From Gongronella butleri (Eukaryota > Mucoromycota > Mucoromycetes > Mucorales > Cunninghamellaceae), in NCBI GenBank assembly GCA_025201375.1, contig JAIWZP010000048.1:156252-220251 (forward strand): a stretch of 64,000 nucleotides of DNA, read 5' to 3'. The notes beneath the pieces are model-generated. The model did no database searches, was not told the DNA's origin, and saw only the letters and a list, made by a program, of their open reading frames with translations. Shown here one piece after another: positions 58,083 through 64,000 of this stretch. Made by a program: the position numbers and the translations under genes. Every line of letters starts with the position of its first letter. Position 1 is the stretch's first letter.

Positions 58083-60176
58083 TCAAAGTGGCAGTGTCTC
58101 TTGTTGCCTGACGCGCTTCATGGCAACCAGGCATTCCTTTTGCCAATCTGTCCTAAACACCAAAATATACACCTCACACACAATTTTGATGGCGGCCGCC
58201 AACATGACGCCATACCAGACACCCGCCAGGCCATAATTGTGCCAAAATGTCAACCAGATGCCAAACGGCAAACCAATCAAGTAGTACGATCCAAGGTTCA
58301 CACTGGCCACAATGTATTGTTTCCCAAAGGCATTCAGCACCGCCGAAAGCATCACACCATTGCCCTATAAAAGGCAATACAAAGATGAAAAAAAAAAAAT
58401 AGCTGGGTGAGCTTTGCCTTTTTTTTTTTCATGGTTGCACCAGCCTTGTGTTTAATTTTCTTTTCTTTTTTTTTTTTTTTTTACCACCAAAAAGTGACAC
58501 GGACTGACGACGTGTAGCAATTCAGCCACGGCATCCACCACCATTTCATTTGTCGTGAAATGAATCGCGATCGGGTACCGATAGCCAAACAAAATCATCG
58601 CGTTGAGCGATGTGAAGCAAAATCCAAAAAACACGGCAATCATCACGCATTGTTTAGCTTTGCCAGGCTCATTGGCACCCAAGTGGTGACCTAGCCGCAC
58701 TGCCAACGCCGTCGCCAGCGCGCTATCAATATGAATATCCGGGAGATGATCAGCATCAGGGGCCAGAAAATTAAAAAAAAAAGATGGCCTGATCCAGATC
58801 CTCCCCCCTTCCCATTTGCCTTGAAACGCCACCTTTTTTTTTTTTTTTTTTTGTCTTACAATGGGATCATGAGCAGAAATGTGTTCACGGTGAGCACAAT
58901 GGATTGTGCTGCAAGCGAGATTTCGCCCAAAACGCCCGTGACCAAGGCGCACACCTCGAATGCCCAATCTGTCGACACGCTGAGCATCCCTGGTACGGCC
59001 AGCCTGAGAAAGGTGCCCCATTGGGACGTGGCCTCGCGCCATTGCCAGCCTGGCCACACGCGCTCCGACGCGTCGCCGACCACACCTGGGTACATGAAAC
59101 GCAGGTACACAAGAAACATGCAAAACAAGAGCGTTTGGTAGGCAATGTTCTCGACGCCAATCCCCACGATGCCAAGGTCCATGTGCTCGAGAAACAGCCA
59201 ATCCAGCGCGTAATTGGCGGGAAAAACGAGGAAAATCATCACCATGGTGACTCGCATTCGATTGACAGCCTGCAGATATCGGCGGAAAGCAGTGGACAGC
59301 AGCATGGGGTACAAGACCGGCAGCAATAACACAATGTACCTGTGAGCCATGGCCGCCAGCTCGGCATCTTGCCCCATCCAGATCATGATGTCCTTGGCGT
59401 AGATCCTGCAAAGAGGGGGGTGAAACATTTCAATTTGCACTAGTCGGGGTCCCTTTTTTTTCTCACTTTACCATGCAATGGCCACAGGAACACAATACGC
59501 GCCAACGATAAGGATAGACCGCTGCAAGATGATGCCTAACGTCCGTTTTTGATGCGCCCCCGTGAAAGCTTGCGACACGAGCGTGTCAATGGCTGATGAA
59601 GAATTAAATATCAATCGTCTCGTCGTTTTCTTTTTTTTCACTAGCAATAAAGATACCTGTCATCAGGCCGTTGCCCATAGCAATGCCACACACCGTGATA
59701 AAAAGCATGGCCAATCCATTGGCCGCAAGCACTGCGCGGAAAAGAAAAAAAAAGAAGAAAAAAAAGGGCAGTGATGAGATCATGCTCGTTTCATCGTCCG
59801 CGCGCGGTTGGAAGGGCGAGCGGCCGTGTCAAAATTCATGCATCAGCGTGCCCTGACCCTCTTTTGTTTTACCTTGCGGGCCCATACGGCCGATGAAGCG
59901 CATGTCGACAATACGATTGCCCATCCCCACCAAAAAAGTGATCAGCAACGGCCATGCGTACTTTGCAAGTGCTTTCGTTTCGGCGACAATGTGCGTCTCG
60001 CGGACCATGGCATAGAAATCGTGGCTGGTCAGCACGTTTTGATAGGGGTCCTTGGCATCCAAAAAAGGCATAGCCATTGTCTGAAGCGTCGAACTCGATG
60101 ATGACGGCGTCATACACAATGGCGTTCGCTCCGTGGCAAGCGCATTGGCTTCTTTCTTGTCCCGTTGGAAATGCAT
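58083..60176 (-). CDS. MATE family multidrug/metabolite exporter
   Basis: Six exons (60176-59873, 59731-59657, 59592-59472, 59405-58860, 58722-58485, 58364-58083) encode 521 residues with about twelve membrane segments. MATE proteins exchange protons or sodium for organic cations and other small molecules. Recognisable parts are KYAWPLLITFLVGMGNRIVD in TM1, GLAMLFITVCGIAMGNGLMT, AIDTLVSQAFTGAHQKRTLG (the conserved loop after TM2), PANYALDWLFLEHMDLGIVG, and in the second half ALATALAVRLGHHLGANEPGKA, the repeat of that loop. The N-terminal 65 residues are polar and cytosolic. The layout fits eukaryotic MATE proteins such as yeast Erc1 or fission-yeast homologues. Whether it sits in the plasma or vacuolar membrane cannot be told. 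Confidence 0.94.
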
Positions 60177-61499
60177 GAAGAAAAAAATGAACGAACAATG
60201 ATTAGAAAGAGGGGGAAAACTTGGCAGAATCGCGAAAAAAAAAGAGGAAAAGGGTCATAAATTTCCCGTCTGCATTCAGCAACCACGGCCCCCCATGGAT
60301 GGCCGTGGACCCCGTATGCCAACAAGGTTCAAGTGTTTGTTTTGAAGGCTAAAAAAATGAAAAAGAAGCTTGTATTTGTCACCCATCATGCTCAAATCAA
60401 CAAAAAGGTTTCATATATCTGTCCAAGCACAGCGACCCAAGGTTCCTCCTATCGCCAGTGCGTTACACACAGCGTCGAACAATCTGCTCGGAAAGAAAAC
60501 AGGATCCACACGGGCACCCCGACACGAGCAATTGCATATGCACCCGACAAAAAAAAAAAAAAAAAAAAGAGATGACAGGTTGGACCGCATGGCATCGGGG
60601 TCCGCGCCGATCCTTGGGAAATTGCCTTTTCCATGCCCACTTTTATTGTCCTCAATGACCCGCTGCGACTGCGAGCCTCCAATGCGTTGGAAAAAAGCTA
60701 CTTTTGAGAATTTCGTCATTTTATGCCGCCGATTTTCACATGGTATGCCTTTGATAATACAATTTGAAGATCTAGAGTCGCGTTGGCACAGCGCGTATCA
60801 TATTCAGGTCAGCTCAGGGGTACTGTATGGTACATACTGTATTCAGCAATTGTATGATATGATAGCACTTGTATTCCTGGTTGGCGGCCAAATCGCGCTT
60901 TGTCCTGCACAAAGCTATTGAAAAGAATATTTAAGCAGAATCACTTGGAAAGCAGCACTATTTTGGTACTGTATCTCTGTACAGTATGATTCTATGATAC
61001 TGTAGTGATATATCATACTGTATGATACTGTAAAACTGTATGAATGTAGCATATGCTTGTTCCATGATGAGATGATGTCTCCCCTGATGATGAGTGATGA
61101 TTGCATCATCTCACTATTTAAATTTGGCAAGGGCGTTGCTGCAAATACCGTAAACCTGCAGCTACAGTACACTCTGTACTGTATGATACTGTTTACTGTA
61201 TCACACGTACAGTAGAACTCGATTTAAAAAACTGATTCAGCACCTGCTGAAAAAATGCACGGAAGCACGATTTTCATGATTTTGGTGATATCATATTTTT
61301 TTACATACAGCCAAAGAGCCAATGATGTTTGACCCGCTCGCTTTTCAAGCTCAGTGGTAAACAATATCTTACGCGCACTCCTACCGGTATTTCAGATTTT
61401 CAGTGCATGCTGTGTCATCATGCACTCATGCTAAGCTGCACAAAAAAAGTACACGTTTGCGTTTTTAAAACGAAAATGCGCGTTTTTGGAATTTGCGTA

Positions 61500-61600
61500 T
61501 TTTCCAGTTCACTGTGCCTCCAGAATTTTTTTTTACAGACTCCCTGCCAGCCGATGAAAATTGCGTCACGGCACGAACTACAGGCCGATGCTTGCGATGG
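61500..61600. repeat. Dispersed repeat, partial copy D
   Basis: Shares TGTGCCTCCAGAATTTTTTT and the following CTGCCAGCCGATGAAAATTGCGTCACGG-like block (compare CTGCCCGCCAATGAAAC in copy A). Confidence 0.65.
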
Positions 61601-62552
61601 GTCTGTCTAGGGTTGCTTATCGATCGATTGAGACGAGATTGACCCCATCTCGTATCAATCGATTATTTTTTAAAGCGTCTCAATCGAAATGCCATATGAG
61701 ACAGCGCGAGATCGATCGAGATCCGAGACATATCGAGATTTCGAATTCAATCGCATTTCGATATTTTTAGTCATCCGGACCCAATTGAGAATTTGAGACG
61801 CGAGCGATCGAGACGCGATCGAGACGCGATCGAGCGAGACCGATCGAAATGAAAAGATCAACAATAATAAAATGACATTTTCAACCAAAAGATTTGAACC
61901 TGAGGCACTAAACGCTCAGATTCGAGACGAAAAACGAGAAAACAAGACAAGTAATTGAGAGAAAAAGAGACAAGAGAGCGAGGAAAAACGAGGTAAGGGC
62001 GAGAGGCGACAAGAACGAGAAAAAAAGAGGAAAAAAGAAGGATACTGTATAATACAGTAGTAGTAGTATGACGGTGTGTACCGATATCGTAGTTTATCAC
62101 ACTCTTTTCGCTTTACCTGGTGTACCGGTACAATATGTACAGTATGTTCTAAAGTGGATGCACGCACGATCAAAAAAAAAAAAAGAAAAAAAAGAAAAAT
62201 ACGGGTAAGGGCACGCACCCAGCCGACTCCAATAAAATTTCTGAGGCGTGGCAAATCAAAGGGAGGGACGGGGGAGCACATTCCAAAAAGAGAAAACCTG
62301 TGGAAGTATGATACCATAACAACAAACAACCAAAAGTCACTACTCCTTGCTGTGTGCACCGCCGCTTTGGCTTGGCATTACTGTGAGGGCAGTGTTGCAC
62401 GAGCGACTTTGGCTACGCAGAAAAAAAATGAAGACGCCAGCCCTTGAACCGACAATCACCAGCGCTCAGTGCATGCAAAATACACACTGTACTACTTTAT
62501 CGTCGAATGAATCTGCAATCATACTGTAGATCTACGCCTTCTGTTGTACGGC

Positions 62553-62572
62553 CGCCGCCGCGCGCGGCGGCG
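62553..62572. repeat. Perfect 20-bp GC palindrome
   Basis: CGCCGCCGCGCGCGGCGGCG reads the same on both strands and continues into more CG alternation to 62580. It stands alone in AT-rich DNA. Confidence 0.85.
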
Positions 62573-63603
62573 CGCGCGGCATGCATGTACGCACGATGAT
62601 GATACACGACGATCGAGCGACAAAAAAAAAAGAACAACAGTACAACATGCACAAACACAGCAGCAAGTTACATCAGGGATCCCGAGTTCCTGATGACCGC
62701 CCTTGTTTGCCTACTCCTCTCTTTGCACGGATGAGCCCATGCTTGCAACATTGCAGCCACTATCATAGATGGCTTGCAATCACGAATTTTTAAAGGTTGT
62801 CAGGCACCAATTTGCAAACTGAGAGATTTGGGTCCTCGGATCGCCACGCCATCATTATTCAGCCATATCATCTTATCATCATACTGTATGATATTCTGGA
62901 ACAGACTTCATTCATCAATAAATATGTGACAAAATTTAATGATACATTGATTATTTGGTTTTGACTCAAAATGCATGTACAGTACAGTATTTCAAGTTTT
63001 GTTGGCAATCGGCTCGCAACATGTATACTTGATTGATGCACGAATACCGTTTTGAATGATTTTCGGGCAATTCTAACGATCGTCGCTGGCTCTTGAAAAA
63101 AAAATTCATACTGATATAAAAATAAACTCAGGCCATCATGATACCGTATATAAAGTTTGGGACGCTTCCAGGCACTGTGTAGTCGTCCATATCAAAAAGT
63201 GCGTTTTCGCTGGCAAATGGCTGTAAAGATGCGATTTTCTTGCACCTTCTAAGTAAGGCAAGTCTGACGGGTGTGACAAATGGGACACCGCAACAGTTTT
63301 GACAACTGATCGAGCGAGCGATCGAGCGATCGATATCTCGATCAAATATGTGTTTTTGATGACTTTTTTGCCAAGAGAAATTTTTATGAAACATATAAAT
63401 AATATCATAAACAATGTGAAAGATAAGAATGGAACGGAGCCCCCAGGCAGTGCAGGTGCCCGCATCATGGCGTTGTTGTGATACATAATGACTCCTTGAG
63501 TGTTATGGATTGCACCACTCTTGACCGTGTTAAATTTTTTCTCTACTCTTTTTTTTTTTTTTTTTTTTTTTTTACAAAGACGATCATTTATCTACCGTAA
63601 TCA

Positions 63604-64000
63604 TCATGACACATCGTCAGCGTCAAGACGCCGATGATTTCTTGTTGGACGACGACGAGACCAATGATACGACGTCCAGTTTTGTCGCCATCGAGGCAGC
63701 AGTTGATGATGACGGTGAAAGTCATGGATCGACGAGCACTTCGGCCGATGTATTGCTGGACAGCCAAGACACACAGGGCTCCACGACGTCAGCATCCCGC
63801 CGCTTGCGATCTTGGATATTTGTCAAAGGGTGGGCGTATCGCTGTGCTAAGAATGGTGAGCCCGATGAAACGGGTGAGTATCTCAAGTGCCTGTACAAGA
63901 GCTGCTCAAAAAGTTTGGTGCCGTCAAAGGAAAAAAACACTACTGGAATGGTGCGTCACTTGAGAGTCTATCACAGAGTGGACGCGTCAAGTGCACCCAA
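63604..64000 (+). CDS. BED-like zinc-finger protein, N-terminus (cut by window edge)
   Basis: From ATG 63604 the frame stays open to the end of the window (132 codons). The first 65 residues are acidic and Ser/Thr-rich (FLLDDDETNDTTSS). Then comes RSWIFVKGWAYRC, KCLYKSCSKSL and MVRHLRVYH: an aromatic pair, Cys-x4-Cys, then His-x4-His, close to a BED-type zinc finger. Such fingers open many hAT transposases and their host-derived relatives. The catalytic part, if any, lies outside the window, so domesticated factor and transposase cannot be told apart. Confidence 0.6.

Larger units (their letters stand above)
60177..63603. repeat. Gene-free repeat island
   Basis: About 3.4 kb without a supportable gene. 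From 60800 to 61220 and again at 62040-63000 it is dense in TACTGTA/TACAGTA and ATGATA motifs. 61500-61600 is a partial copy of the dispersed repeat. 61610-61860 is a cluster of GATC and ATCGAGACG motifs. 62553-62572 is a GC palindrome. A T run of about 25 at 63548-63572 precedes the last ORF. Confidence 0.6.

Overview
The window is fungal nuclear DNA. The evidence is a set of intron-rich orthologues of conserved fungal genes, with short GT-AG introns (about 40-260 bp), a secreted chitin deacetylase with a GPI-type tail, a DUF8032-type regulator, an Iml1/DEPDC5 subunit, an Sro7-type protein and a CBF3/Ndc10-like Crypton relic. High intron density (17 exons in the CRM1 gene) and queuine-tRNA-ribosyltransferase subunit 2 favour an early-diverging filamentous fungus, perhaps Mucoromycota-like. 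That placement is inference. There is no operon structure, CRISPR array, rRNA or convincing tRNA gene.

Layout. 1-2.4 kb: copy of a long dispersed repeat followed by old, degenerate tandem modules. 2.4-5.2 kb: a weak hypothetical ORF and a decayed Crypton-like tyrosine recombinase. 6.6-16.0 kb (+): translation factor eEF1B-beta, a J-domain protein, and a 2037-residue Iml1/DEPDC5 orthologue. 16-18.4 kb: repeat-bearing spacer. 18.4-26.2 kb: cystathionine beta-synthase (+), queuine transferase subunit 2 (-), DUF8032 protein (-), chitin deacetylase (+). 28.2-29.3 kb: a single-exon protein built of six helix-turn-helix units. 31-42.4 kb: SR-cyclophilin (+), a coiled-coil protein of unknown role (-), p24 cargo receptor (-), uridine kinase/UPRT-like fusion (+), Sro7/tomosyn (+). 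42.4-44.8 kb: a second long repeat copy full of TACTGTA-type motifs. 44.9-53.5 kb: bHLH factor (-), CRM1 exportin (+), S-adenosylmethionine decarboxylase (+). 55-60.2 kb (-): a mucin-like surface protein with nine C-x-N-L-L-G-I-G-C motifs, and a MATE transporter. 60.2-63.6 kb: gene-free repeat island. 63.6 kb-end: start of a BED-like zinc-finger ORF cut by the window edge.

The genes are mostly unlinked housekeeping functions: translation and protein folding, TORC1 nutrient signalling, sulfur amino acid, pyrimidine and polyamine metabolism, tRNA modification, secretion and exocytosis, nuclear export, and wall or surface biology. Exon joins for all multi-exon genes were worked out by hand from GT/AG sites and reading phase; every join keeps one open frame from ATG to stop. 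The least ordinary items are the six-unit HTH protein, the nine-motif mucin, the Crypton relic, and the TACTGTA/ATGATA micro-element that has expanded inside one repeat copy but not its sister.
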